From positions 1,798,001-1,862,000 of the forward strand of contig OX637339.1 in assembly GCA_951799405.1 (NCBI GenBank): a DNA stretch of 64,000 bases, given 5' to 3'. The position numbers were made by a program, and so were the translations under genes. This document shows, piece by piece, positions 35,021-46,683 of the stretch. The stretch comes from Agapetus fuscipes (lineage: Eukaryota > Arthropoda > Insecta > Trichoptera > Glossosomatidae). Position 1 is the stretch's first letter, and each line of letters begins with the position of its first letter. The notes beneath the pieces were generated by a model. The model did not search any database, had not been told where the DNA came from, and worked only from the letters and a program-made list of their open reading frames with translations.

Positions 35021-38000
35021 ATGCCACCAAAAAAGGTCCCAGCGGCCCCAAGCAAAAAGACAGAAATCAAGAAAAAAGACAAAGTCATCGAGGTTTGAAG
35101 ACATTTGAATTATTTAATCTTTAAAATATGTAATTAGTTAAAATGATTCAAATTTCTGTTGTTGTCTTTTTGACATATTAAATTGGTGATGTGGAATCTG
35201 CATGTACAGCTGATATAAGACTCAGAACAGATGTTCCAAATTTGATTTCTCTCGACAGGCAAACGCCATAGGTCTATGTGACTAGGTCCCCTATCACACC
35301 AAAAACAGATAATTAGTTAAGTACCATTTACCCAGAAACCCGGCCCTGTGATATATATTTTTTTGTCTATGACAAATGTGTGGACTCCTTAGATTAGTAA
35401 GCCTGGAACAGACGAGTACAGTTGCATAGTGGCTAGTTGGCTTTTTCAAAATAGTGTAAGACTGCTCTTAAGAGCTGCAGGCTCGTAATCGGAAGGTCGT
35501 GGGTGCAATTCCAGGAGAAACACCAAGTTCGGTCGATAGCTCAGTTAGTAGAGTGCTTGCATTCCATGCCAAAAGCGCGGGTTCGAATCCCATCTAGGGT
35601 GTCTGAAATGATTTTCCTTTTCGGTGTTTATTTCAAACGCATATCAAAATACCGGCAAGGTTTACTCAGTCTTCACGAGAAATGAGTACCAGCCCCCTCG
35701 GGAGTTGGGAAACCCCCACTTCAACTGAAGTGGTTGGCGTAAGGCCGGCCCCTTACCTGTATAAATAATTACGGTCCACTCGCCACATGCGAAACCCTTC
35801 GGGGATTACTTACGCGGCAAAAAGTTGTACTATATTTATGTAGCTTGGATGCGTTGCGTTTACACAAAAAAGTCCATTGGTTTATTTACGCTTTGACACA
35901 TACACAAAAAAGTCCATTGGTTAAATTTTATTTATTGTATTTTGTGTATTAAAGTTTATTGAAAAAAATTTTTTATAAAAAAAATTTGAAATAAAAAGAT
36001 TTAATTAATTATATAAATTAATTGTAATAAAAATTTCTTTACACTTTGACACACACACACACAAAAAGTCCATTGGTTTCTTTACACTTTGACACACACA
36101 CACACACAAAAAGTCCATTGGTTTCTTTACACTTTGACACACACACACACACACAAAAAGTCCATTGGTTTCTTTACACTTTGAAACACACACACACACA
36201 AAAAGTCCATTGGTTTCTTTACACTTTGACACACACACACACACAAAAAGTCCATTGGTTTCTTTACACTTTGACATACACACACACACACACACACACA
36301 AAAAGTCCATTGGTTTCTTTACACTTTGACACACACACACACAAAAAGTCCATTGGTTTCTTTACACTTTGACAAACACACACACAAAAAGTACATTGGT
36401 TTCTTTACACTTTGACACACTCACTCCGTACTGTTTTTTGCTTGCTGTTCAGTCTTCAATGATCTTGTTTACTTCAGGACAAGACTTTCGGTCTGAAGAA
36501 CAAGAAGGGCGCCAAGCAGCAGAAGTTCATCCAGCAAGTGGAAAAGCAGGTGAAGAGCGGCGGCGTCCACCCGCTGGGCATGTTGGACCCCAAGAAGGCG
36601 GAGAAGGACAAGAAGCTCAAGGAGCAGAAGGAGATGATGGCGCTGCTCAATAAGCCGGTGGCCACGCAGAAGGTAGAGAAAGGTGAGCGCAGTGTTGGCA
36701 AATATCTATCCATCCATAATCTAAGGAAGCAAGGATCTCAAGGTTTCTTAAAAACTTCAATTAGATTGCAAATGTTTGGCGTAAAAACATTCTAATCTTA
36801 TATAATCTAAGTTGCAAAGATATGTAACATTGGGGTTTCACATTCTCACAAGCAGACACGTATAAGTTTGCGCTTGCACATGCCGCATGTGAACCCATGG
36901 GCGTACCCAGGAAGGGGCAGGAGTGGAGAGCTGTCCCCCCCCTGGAAGTTAAAAATTACTTACCTAGATCATTATTAAATTGTGTTCTTAAATTTATTAT
37001 GATTATTGAGAAAACCATTTTAATAATCAAAATAAATTGTACAGTGGACAGCATATGACTTTATAGCGTAAAATAAGGTTGGTCGTGTTCAATTTTCAAA
37101 ACTTGCTCCCTGCTAGTTTTGATCCTGGGTACGCCCTTGTGTGAACCTACAACATAAAAACCCAATCTCAAATGAACATGAACCCTGCGACTCTAGCCGA
37201 CCTTCCCTGAAACAGGGGTGACATTGTCAAATTTAACCATTTTCTACAGTATGGGTGGTCAGCCACATACCAACCTATAAGTCAAGGATTATATACAATA
37301 AGTTACATTTTTAAATCACAAATAATAATATGTATCTATACACATCAAAACAAATACAGAATACAAAATTCTAATTTTAAAAACCCCAGTCCTAACTGCC
37401 AACATTACAGATCAACCGCCATATCTCTATGTCCTTGGATGCTAGGAAAAATTAAAAATCATATTTTGTTCATCTTCTCCATTCACGAAAAGGTAGTACA
37501 GAGATCTTGACTAATATTATTGTGTATTTGTTGACCAGGCACGGATCCTAAGTCCGTGGTGTGCGCCTTCTTCAAGCAGGGCCTGTGCGGCAAGGGGGAC
37601 CGGTGCAAGTTCTCCCACGACCTGACCGTGGAGCGCAAGGCGGAGAAGCGCTCGCTGTACGTGGACATGAGGGACGACGAGGGAGACACCATGGACAACT
37701 GGAACGAGGAGAAGCTGCAGGAGGTCGTGGCCAAGAAGCAGGGCATGCTCAAGAACACGGCCACCACTGATATTGTAAGGAACCTGATGATAATTGGAGA
37801 TGTTACATACTGAGACTTCTTACATGATTACGGTTGGAGGAGATCGGATGAGCTACTTTGGGAGGCTGGCTTTAGGAGGTGAGGCGCAACAGGTCCCTTA
37901 TGGTGTTCTCTCATAAGGTCATCAACGGCTTAATTGACAGTCCCGCCCTGTTGGAGAGCTACAGGTTGTATGTGCCTGACGACTACACCTGAGAGCGAGG

Positions 38001-41000
38001 ACATGATTTCTTTTATGTACTGATGTGGCGCAATACCCTGTGACTCGCGAGTATAAAGCGATTACTTAAATAAGTCTAATATGGACATTTTTGAGTGTAA
38101 TTTATTAAGATTTAAAAATCTAGCAATAGAGTTCCTCTCAGTGTGTTGGTAGCCGTGAGGGCGCACTGTAATTAGGGTAACAAGGTGTTCGTACCTCTTT
38201 TTACAACACGAGGCTGTTCATCTTTTAAACTTATTCACATTTGTAAATGAGCATTTTAAATTTACACCCATTTAATTTCAGATCTGCAAACATTTCCTTG
38301 AAGCCGTGGAGAAGTCCAAGTACGGCTGGTTCTGGGAGTGCCCGGTGGGAGCCAAGTGCATCTACCGGCACGCCCTGCCTCCCGGCTTCGTCCTCAAGAA
38401 GGACAAGAAGAAGTTGGAGGACAAGAAGAATGAGATCTCCCTGGTGGACCTGATTGAGAGGGAGAGGAACGCGCTGGGTTCCAAGCAGACTAAAATTACT
38501 CTAGAGACTTTTGTGGCGTGGAAGAAGAGAAAACTGCAAGATAAAAAGGTTAGAAACTTGTTTCACAGAAATTAAAATGCCTCTTTAACTTACTTATTTT
38601 ACTTTGCGTATAGCCGGCAAGCGCAACAAAGTCAGAGGCGAAGATCCAGGCCCTCTATCCACTTCCCTTCTCCTGACGTGGCTTCGTGGAGGTCTTTCAG
38701 ACCAGGAGGGTGTCTTCTGATGGGGCACTCGTCCACAATGTGCCGGACAGTCTGGTTCTCTGCTGCGCAACTAATGCTTTTGATATTAAATTTCTCCAAA
38801 GATACTAAACTACTCTCTTATCTCTTTTTATCTCAAAAGGCAGTGAAATAAGTTTTTCCTGCATAATTTAGTATAATATCATGAGTGACGTATTTCCTGC
38901 ACTACCTCATATTATTATGGTTCATTTTCTCTTTAAACTCCTCTGATTACAAGGTCAACTTCAAGAATCTTGGAAAAATATTCACAAATGAAGTTAAGTG
39001 CGAGTTCATTGCTTGGTAGTTTTATCCAGACAATTAATTTAAGTGATTTTCAATCTTATTGCTGTGTAAAAACTAAAGAAAAACAAAAAACTCGCTGTTG
39101 GTGCTATGAGAGTGGATCCGCGTTCCGGCACCCTAGAGGTTAATAATAACCCAAAAGTACGGCGGTTTAACTTATAGACTTATCAAAGTAAATTGTATTT
39201 TTTATTAAGTATTGTGACCATGCTGTGTGTTTCTAGGACTTGGTGAAGAAAGACGAGGAGCAGAAGCGGTCCGAGTTCAAGGCCGGCCGCCACGTCGGCC
39301 TGTCTGGCAGGGAGATGTTCAGCTTCAATCCCAACCTGGCGGCTGACGACGAAGACGACGAGGAGGGCGGACAGACGCTGGACTCGTCACGTCTGCAGCG
39401 AGAGGACGACGAAGAGGCAAACCAATACAAAGAGCTGCAGCTTGATCTTATCACATTGGAAGCTACTGAGGTAAGCTATGTTTAAAATGTTATTGATATT
39501 AGGATTATGATGAAGGCATTATTACATGGATTATAAGAAAGTCTGCCGATGAAGATTTTACAATGGTAGAAAATTTATGCGATGTTTACTTGCCACATTG
39601 GAAGGTACTGAGGTAAGACTTGTAAGTTTTGTTTAATGGTAAATTTTAATATTTTCTTCTTTGTGTAGTCCGGTCGATAGCTCAGTTGGTAGAGTGCATG
39701 CTTTCTATGCCGAGAGCTCAGGTTCGAATCCCACCTAAACGCAACGCAAAACGCAACTAAGCTACACGTGGGGTAAGGAGAGTGGGGTCGGAGAACAGGC
39801 TAAGTTAAGTGCTCCGGGGTACCTGATGGAGCTGGTGTCTCCAACAACTATAACCTTGCGTGGACAAACACTGAGGTCAGCTGCATCAAGAAGCAGCTGC
39901 CTGGAAGTCCCAGCAAGAAGACCCCACACTGTTTTTGGAGACAGGGCATTCAAGGCAGCCGCTCCAATGACCTGGAATGCTTTTCCTGACACACTGAGGG
40001 AACTGGATTTGGAGACGCAATTTAAAAGAAGTCTCAAGACTCACCTCTTCGTCCAATCATATGGACAAGCGCCTTTGTAGTGACACATTGTCATAAAAGG
40101 CGCTATATAAATTCTGTGTTTATTATTATTATTATTAAGTTGCAGGCAGAGGTTGAGGAGGCCAAGGCTCTAATAAGGCTGTAGCGCCATTGAAAATGAA
40201 AAAGTCATATGGCGTTGATCTCCTCATTGTTTTTTACGCCAGGAAGTCCTCGAAAATGCAGCCTATAGGGCATGTAGGACAGAAGTGCAGGTATATTTGG
40301 TTCCATGGCAAGATGTCTATAAACAGAATGCCCAACGACACAGTGTCCAACTGACACAATGTCCACACGACAAATGTCCACATAATGAAATGTACACCGA
40401 CATAATTCCCACTGACAAAATATCCACCGACATAATCTCCACGCGACAAAATGTCCACCGACAAAATGTGGGCACGTTTAAGAGTATTTAACGTAATTTT
40501 GGTAGACGTTTTATCGGTGGATGTTTTATCGATGAACATTTTGTCGCATAGGCATTTTTTTGCGTGGGCATTTTGTCAATGGACATTGTATGGGTGGACA
40601 TTCTGTCTAATCTAATCTAAGCTGCAAAGATATATATCATTTAAGATTTATATTAAATGCATTCCCACAAGCAGACATGTATAATTTCGCGCTAACACAT
40701 GCCGCATGTGGACCTGCAATATAAAAACCCAATCTCAAATGAACAGAAGCCCTGCAACTCTTGCCGTCCTTCCCTGAAACAGGGGTGACATTGGCAAAGT
40801 GAACCATTTTTTTTACAGTATGGGTGGTCAGCCGCATACCAACCTATAAGTCAAGGAACAATGGAAATTTTGTCGAGACGTGTATATTTAATGGCCTGGG
40901 TGTGAAAGTGAGATCCTCCTGTACAAAGATGCCTCTACTACTCATGCACAAATTGTATAAGTCTCATGATTGTTTCTTTGTAGATGTTATCTTTAAAAGT

Positions 41001-41244
41001 ATGATGCCAGTCAGTAAACAGCTGTTTTTTTTTTAATTTCCAGGCGGATGGCACTGGCACAATAGCCACCGAGAGTAGACTAGAGAAGGCGACCTTGACC
41101 AATGGCTCAGGGGAGACGGCCTCACCCCCGGACACCCTGGAAGACACCCTGGAAGACATGGGGCCCATCAACGAGAACCTCTTTATGGACGACGACCTCG
41201 AAGACTTGGACGAAGACCTGGAAAACCTGGATCTCGACAAATGA
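35021..41244 (+). CDS. ZC3H15: ZC3H15/DFRP1, CCCH zinc-finger protein that stabilises the GTPase DRG1
   Basis: Coding exons are 35021-35092, 36478-36682, 37539-37774, 38282-38548, 39237-39470 and 41044-41244, all with GT-AG introns and matching phases. The product is 404 aa, close to the family length (human 426). The N-terminus MPPKK and a Lys-rich stretch ([16 protein letters not shown]) are typical. Finger 1 is C101-x7-C-x5-C-x3-H119; finger 2 is C173-x17-C-x5-C-x3-H201. The DFRP region follows, and the C-terminus is strongly acidic ([19 protein letters not shown]). In other animals the protein binds DRG1, protects it and associates with ribosomes. Poly(A) signals AATAAA lie at about 41468 and 41484. 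Introns carry a (CA)n minisatellite, Repeat A and LINE fragments. Confidence 0.97.
35528..35875 (+). repeat. SINE-B, full-length
   Basis: Head GGTCGATAGCTCAGTTAGTA, end TGTAGCTTGGATGCGTTGCG; ZC3H15 intron 1. Confidence 0.92.
35865..36422. repeat. (CA)n compound minisatellite, 45-60 bp unit, about 10 copies
   Basis: The unit is AAAAAGTCCATTGGTTTCTT then TACACTTTGA then (CA)5-14. Two outlying copies at 35865-35925 are separated from the main array by 120 bp of AT-rich DNA. It ends 55 bp before ZC3H15 exon 2. Frames on both strands are artefacts. Confidence 0.92.
36793..37290 (-). repeat. Repeat A copy split by a hAT-type MITE
   Basis: Tail at 36793, head CCTATAAGTCAAGG at about 37285. The MITE at 36896-37139 interrupts it with an 8-bp duplication. 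ZC3H15 intron 2. Confidence 0.9.
36896..37139. mobile_element. hAT-type MITE, 244 bp, 8-bp target duplication
   Basis: Inverted ends CATGGGCGTACCCAGGA and TCCTGGGTACGCCCTTG (16 of 17 match) are flanked by TGTGAACC on both sides (36888-36895, 37140-37147). It interrupts a Repeat A copy, and removing it restores the family sequence. Confidence 0.9.
37880..38180 (+). mobile_element. LINE 3'-end fragment, second lineage, copy 2
   Basis: This is similar to 22765-23060 with small deletions (CTTATGGTGTTCTCTCATAA versus CTTATGGTGCTCACTCATAA) and lies in ZC3H15 intron 3. Confidence 0.7.
38600..38790 (-). mobile_element. LINE C-terminal fragment (jockey-like Cys/His end)
   Basis: The minus strand encodes [20 protein letters not shown] followed by HPPGLKDLH, resembling the Cys/His C-terminal motif of jockey-type ORF2. 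It is short and lies in ZC3H15 intron 4. Confidence 0.6.
39666..39775 (+). repeat. SINE-B head joined to an inverted SINE-B tail
   Basis: The tRNA-like head (TAGCTCAGTTGG, GGTTCGAATCC) is followed at once by the reverse complement of the tail (AACGCAACTAAGCTACACGT). Head-to-tail inversion in ZC3H15 intron 5. Confidence 0.8.
39800..40137 (+). mobile_element. CR1/L2-like LINE 3' end with (ATT)n tail
   Basis: This encodes the LINE C-terminus ([31 protein letters not shown]) and is followed by AAAAGGCGCTATATAAAT and an (ATT)n tail, a typical 3' end of this group. It is a different subfamily from the copy at 30977. It lies in ZC3H15 intron 5. Confidence 0.88.
40320..40605. repeat. Head-to-head GTCCAC/GACA minisatellite
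   Basis: Left half repeats GACAAAATGTCCAC-like 16-20-bp units; right half (from about 40500) has the reverse complement (GTGGACATTTTGTC-like). A central TAACGTAATTTTGG joins them. ZC3H15 intron 5. Confidence 0.85.
40602..40857 (-). repeat. Repeat A copy
   Basis: Full reverse copy, tail (TCTAA)n at 40608-40620, head at 40857. ZC3H15 intron 5. Confidence 0.9.
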
Positions 41245-41879
41245 GAGTGAAGGATTCTTCATTTTCCACAATCCAGTACCCCAAAGATTAGACTTGTGTT
41301 TAAACTCAATCTTACTGAAAATGTATGTCGACTAAAACAGCGCTTCTAACCGTTTGAGTATAGGTTGCTTGGATAGATGGATATTAAAAACAGATTTGCA
41401 CTCTGTACGGATAGCATTTATTTATGCTATCGAAGTTTGAAGGTACCTCTGCTATGTGCCATTTAAAAATAAAGTGCTCTGTTAATAAAGGTAGATGAAT
41501 CAGTTGACTTTCATGGAAGGGCGTGCATCCCTTACAGGCACATGCACCTAATAGGTAGGCAATACATGGAAAACAACCATTTAATCTTGATATTCAGATT
41601 TAAAATTCAAAATTTAATTTAAAATCAAATTATTTTTTAATTAAACATTGTTTTATTTTCACAATAATATTTTAAATCTCGAGTACTTTCGACCTTCAAT
41701 ATTCAGGTCATTATCAAAAATTCAAAATTTAAGTTTGATTGGATTCATCGTAATCACTTCAGTCATTTTCGAATGAGTTATTTTAAAGCAATGGGAGAAA
41801 ATAATTATTTTGAAATGTATTTGCCTGTATCCTATGCACGCGCTTGCTTTCGTGGTGCTGTTTTGTGACTAAAAGATTT

Positions 41880-42115
41880 GGTGAACAGATGGGTCTTGAA
41901 CGTCTCTTGAAGTGACTGTTGTCAGCATCTCTCGAACCACAGGTGGCAGGAGGTTCCATATTCTTGCAACCACCACTGCAAAAGCACGCTCATCAAACAC
42001 TGTTGCACAGACTCATTGACTATTGCAGAAGTTTGAATTGAAGAATTGTCTGCTATTGTAACCAGTCTGTTTGATGAGTTTTGCGAGCTATAGTGGTGTC
42101 CTCGCAGAGTGCCCT
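41880..42115 (-). mobile_element. LINE 3'-end fragment
   Basis: On the minus strand this resembles the same C-terminal region (a degenerate VFDERAFAVVARIWNLLP-like stretch and FKTHLF). It has stops. Confidence 0.65.
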
Positions 42116-42180
42116 ATGTGTCATCAAATACTATTTATTCTCAGAAAACTAACTCCCATAATCAGAAACAAAACTATATA

Positions 42181-42482
42181 GGGGCTGTCCGTATATTACG
42201 TCATTCGCATTAAGGGGGGGGGGGAGTCTGGTCTGCGGATGATGGCAAATGATGTACGAGTACCAAAAGTGACGTCGTTCTTGTAAATACCAATTTCTAC
42301 AAAATATACAAAATATTATGTAAGTAATATAACATTATTAATTATTTAGCTCATCCATTATTACAGCAAGACGGGGGGGGGGGGGTCATTAGATAATGAC
42401 TATAGATGATTGTAAGGGGGGGGGGGGGGGGGGGGGGTCGAAAATCGGCCAAAGTCGATGACGTAATTTATGGACGGCCCCA
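42181..42482. mobile_element. G-run MITE, copy 2
   Basis: Ends GGGGCTGTCCGTATATTACG and TTTATGGACGGCCCC. The interior has runs of 10 and about 20 G. Target duplication unclear. Confidence 0.8.
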
Positions 42483-42517
42483 TATAGGATGTGAGGAAGG
42501 GATGATCTCGTCACCTT

Positions 42518-42762
42518 CAAGGTAAAACTGAATAAGTGCTGATTCACTGATTGAGAAATCATCGATAAAACATTTTATTGTGAGTAACTTCTCATAGTAA
42601 GTGAACTAATTATAAGAAAGTGCTCATGACAAACTTCTAAACTACAGGATTTTCACACTTTTTTAGTGTTTGCTTTTTTAGAAAATAGGAAAAAATGTGC
42701 ATTTATCTGAGAAACCCATGCTAGCATAATAAGTCACTTATTCAGTTTTACTTTTGAGGTAT
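42518..42762. mobile_element. MITE with AAAGTAAAACTGAATAAGTG-type ends
   Basis: Ends AAGGTAAAACTGAATAAGTG and CACTTATTCAGTTTTACTTT are inverted. About 160 bp match 13038-13205 plus 13370-13400, where a SINE-D interrupts. Confidence 0.78.
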
Positions 42763-42870
42763 CAATATGGATATGAAATTTTGTATAATAAGAGCTGTTT
42801 TATTTTACATATATTATTTGTAAATACGATTGAGTTAAGATTTAAAGTTTAGTATTTAGAGTGCCGTTGA

Positions 42871-43011
42871 AATTCTGTGGGCGAAAGGAACAACGGAATG
42901 AGTCAAAAAAATTGGTACGCAAAGTGATTCTTTCGGTATATTATATCTTAAGAATCACTTTGCATGCTAATTTTTTTGACTCATTCCGTTGTTCCTTGCG
43001 CCCACAGAATT
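42871..43011. mobile_element. Hairpin element with ~62-bp arms
   Basis: AATTCTGTGGGCGAAAGGAA on the left is mirrored by TTCCTTGCGCCCACAGAATT on the right, with a few mismatches. About 17-bp loop. Confidence 0.85.
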
Positions 43012-43904
43012 ATTCTTTTTAAATTATTACATTTTGTACCATGCTTATTTTGATGTTAATTTAGTACATAATTAGGCCAATGATTATAAATTCCAGTTTT
43101 TTTATTGTAATACGTTGAAAATCTTCTGAGGGTTTGTCTCATTTTAGAGCTTGCATGATATTTTGTGAAGTTCTTCTGTGATCTGAATGGACTCGGCATA
43201 TTTGAAATATCCCTCGGCCATGTGACGTCACCCATAGAGTAGAATAAATATCTTTGAATAAATACATTGATTGTAGAAGCATTCACTTTGTTATCTTTGG
43301 TCTTACAAGACAACATAACATTGGATTCCCCAGAATTAAGGATTTATTTAATTTTACAGCATTGAAAAATATACGCCGATGACAGTTGTCCTAAATGCAG
43401 GAGTTATCACTTTAGTTTTTAACAGTGCTATTCAGCACTGATCTGTTTTTTTACGAAAAGACGCGGATGAACCATGGTTTTGCTGTGTGAATAGCACCGT
43501 TACAATCTACCTTGTGGTGTTGTAGCTATGTCTGACTGTCCTGTCTTTAGCCCAACCAAGTGACATCACATTTTTGCCATTTTTAATGTTCCGAGTCCTT
43601 CAATTATGTAAGATAGAAGCACTAGAGTCAAACCTTCTTCTTCTTCTTTCTATATACGAGTATATAATGAGTCAAACTTTTACTTTGAGTGTCTCCATCT
43701 CTTTTTCTGTTAAATCTTTTTTTTTATTCTTGCAACACTTCGCATTTTGAATTTGATGCTAGATAGGTCTTCCTTTTAACAATTTTTGAGGTTAAACATT
43801 GTCAAAGTAATTTTTTTGTGATCGCAGCAACTTTCTAAATGATTGTAGCTGAAATCAAAGTACTGTTGTGCAAGGATCGTAATGAACGTTGTGAAAATAG
43901 CAAT

Positions 43905-44155
43905 TACGGGTGCCATCTTGTAAAATGCCAATTTTGACAGTTCAACCTGAAGTTAGCTGTGTTTCTTCCCTTGTGGCTCTACATGGTGGAAATTGCAACT
44001 AGCACTGCCATCTTGCAAATTGACAATTTTGACAGTTCAACATTAATTTAGCTGTGTTGTTGTGGCTCTACGTGTTGAAAATTGCAACTACCGGCGCCAT
44101 CTTGTTAAATGCCAATTTTGACAGTTCAACGTGAATTTAGCTGTGTTTCCTTCGA
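43905..44155. repeat. ~93-bp tandem triplicate
   Basis: Three copies of GCCATCTTG, AATTTTGACAGTTCAAC, TTAGCTGTGTT and TTGTGGCTCTAC in order. Confidence 0.85.
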
Positions 44156-44566
44156 GGTTCTTACTTTTAAACTTAAAAAAAAAAACAATAGACATGCAAA
44201 AGTTATAAGATGCCAGAGATATTGTGTTTAGATAAAGGAGTATTTTGTTGAATAAGTACAAAATTATGCTCACTAATTAAATCAGTTACTAGTTCTGAAC
44301 GGCACAACAGCGCTCTCGTTCAACTGTCACATATGTTAACACGTTCACTGCGCATAAAATATTGTTAACATTATGGTATTTCTGAAAAAACGTATTTTTC
44401 AAAACTCTAAAACTCGATTAAACCTATAAAATATTTCGACAAGCGTATTCAGAAATGACCTTCAATGCACAGGCACTTGCAGGCTCACAAACCATACAAA
44501 TGACACAGAATACTTGTTGAAACAGGAAGGTAAGCTGTGCTATTATTTGTCTAAATGTTGCTTTAT

Positions 44567-44817
44567 AAATCTAAATCTAACCTGCAAATATATGTATCAT
44601 TTGAGATTCATATTAAATGCATTCCCACAAGCAGGCATACATAATTTCGCGCTTACACATGCCGCATGTGGACCTACAATATAAAAAAACCCAATCTCAA
44701 ATGAACATAAGCCCTGCAACTGTTGCCGACCTTCCCTGAAGCAGGGGTGACATTGGCAAAGTGAACCATTTTTTACAGTATGGGTGGTCAGCCGCATACC
44801 AACCTATCAGTCAAGGA
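44567..44817 (-). repeat. Repeat A copy nested in a piggyBac-type element
   Basis: Full reverse copy; lies inside 44340-45159. Confidence 0.9.
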
Positions 44818-44829
44818 ATTGTAGAGAAT

Positions 44830-44945
44830 AAAAAATGTATGGAAGTTTGCGTTTCCATTTATGCTCACTGGAGGTCCTGTTGAATCTGTTGGAACATTTA
44901 ACAGCGCCTCCAGTAAGCTCAAATGGCAACGCAAGCATCTATATG
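44830..44945. repeat. Palindromic repeat, copy 2
   Basis: GTATGGAAGTTTGCGTTTCC mirrored around AACAGCGCCTCCAGTAAGCT; inside the piggyBac-type element. Confidence 0.7.
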
Positions 44946-45607
44946 TTGAAAATTTAAAACATCGCGAAACTACCATAAAAATTGACATTGGAACAGGTAC
45001 TGATGATTTACTGATGTGCTGACTCGGAATACTATACTTTCCAACATAAGAGTGAATTAGCCATACAAGTGCTGTTAAAGCAAAACGCGCCTGGCGCGGT
45101 GTGCGCACCACGGGAAATATTGTATAAACGTGCAAGGCGCGGTGTGTGCACTGAACGTGTTAACACTAACGGCTTCTGTACGTTTCACTCATATCTATGA
45201 TGGGCTTCTTTAGCATGAAGATGATGATGTTGATGAAACTGTTATGTTTGTCACCTACATTTGTTGCGATCCATTTTTCCACAGTAAATTTTGGCTTAAA
45301 CAGAGTTATGTTGACTTTTTTTAAAGCGAGCTCAGATAATCAAGGTTCTACTACACATTCAAACCAGTGCAGTGTTGGAGAATTTGAATGATGCGCGCAC
45401 ATATTCTTTGGTTCAGAATTAGAATATATATATTATACCTACAGTTAAAGATAAAATAATTTACATGATGTAAGAATACTTCTGAGAAGTCCAACAATAT
45501 ATAATATGATGTATTATTGTTAACAAAATAAACAAAAATGCCTGTACTATGAAAATATATCTTTTATTTTTTAAATTTATTTTATGTATTTTTCATTGAG
45601 TTATAAT

Positions 45608-46125
45608 CAAGCCCGGATTAAGGCTACTGGGGGCCCTGGTGCGGGGAAAGTCAGGGGGCCCTCCAACACCCTTACCTCCCACCCCCAACACCCCCCCCCC
45701 CCCCTACCCCTCTCACCAAACTATCAAAAAAAATATTCATGTTGCGAACAAAAATTATTACTGACGGAGTTTTAAGTTTATTTTTGGGAAACCTGTTCGG
45801 AAGGCCTATGACACTTGTTGGGGGGAAATTCCTCTTGTCTTTGTTGTAAAAGGACATGTTGAATTATTTTTCTATACAATTTGCCATGGCTATCTTTGGT
45901 CCCGGAAGCCCCTTTTGATTTGCACCTCAATCAAAAGTAAATATCTTCTTTGACTGATTTGTAAAAAGTCTTTGGGGCCCCTTGGTGGTGAATGCCTTAA
46001 AATCCTGGGCCACCGAACAAATTCATGTCGAAAAATTCTTATTTTTCTAAAACGCCTTGGGGGCAGCTAAGATACGGGGGCCCTGGTTCGGTCGCACCGC
46101 TCGAACCGCCCGTAATCCGGGCCTG
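45608..46125. mobile_element. hAT-type MITE, 518 bp, 8-bp target duplication
   Basis: Ends CAAGCCCGGATTA and TAATCCGGGCCTG are inverted repeats, flanked by GTTATAAT on both sides (45600-45607, 46126-46133). A related end fragment lies at 18494-18545. Confidence 0.9.
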
Positions 46126-46683
46126 GTTATAATACAGAGGAGTAGAAGCTAACTTACGGCATTCATACATTCTATGAGGCACAGTTGTCCCCAGTCCTGT
46201 CAAACACAGCAGCGGTGTAGTCATACTAAACATGTTCTTACCTGTGAAATTCTTTATTTTCATGCTTTCTCCATTTCGTGTTTCGACACCCAATGATTAC
46301 GCATGCCATAATGTCTTAAAATAATGCCTTTTTCGTGTAAAAATTGACAAATTTATCAATCAAAAGATTTATAATGCATGCGCACAATGTTCGCGAACTA
46401 AGGACGATTTGCGGTTTAGTAAATTGGAACGGATATGATGTATTTTTTCATTAAAGTAGTTTCTAGTCCCATGTCATTGGTATTTTTTGTTGAGGAAATA
46501 AATTTATACATATAAATAATTTGACCAAATATTTGCTAACTGATTATAAATAACTCCATATAAATTTATTTAAAAATATAATTATAAAATACAAAACCAT
46601 AGGATTTTTCCTTAGAAATCCAATAAGTTTGTGTAGACTAAATATACAACAATATTAACAATCACAACTTAGATCTTATTTCC

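Larger units (their letters stand above)
44340..45159. mobile_element. piggyBac-type non-autonomous element, TTAA target
   Basis: Flanked by TTAA (44336-44339, 45160-45163) with ends CACGTTCACTGC and GCACTGAACGTG. It holds a reverse Repeat A copy and a palindromic repeat (44830-44945) and has no transposase. Confidence 0.8.
41245..46683. other. Intergenic spacer between convergent ZC3H15 and PTER
   Basis: No gene is seen. It holds the 3' UTR of ZC3H15 (to about 41490), a LINE 3'-end fragment (41880-42110, minus), a G-rich MITE, an inverted-repeat MITE, a hairpin, a 93-bp triplicate, a piggyBac-type element and a hAT-type MITE, listed separately. Confidence 0.8.

Noticed and set aside
36005..36372. 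Long frames on both strands ([15 protein letters not shown] and [13 protein letters not shown] repeats)
   Set aside because: They come from the (CA)n minisatellite.
41102..41335. Alternative frame over ZC3H15 exon 6
   Set aside because: Shadow of the acidic C-terminus; the phase from exon 5 selects the other frame.
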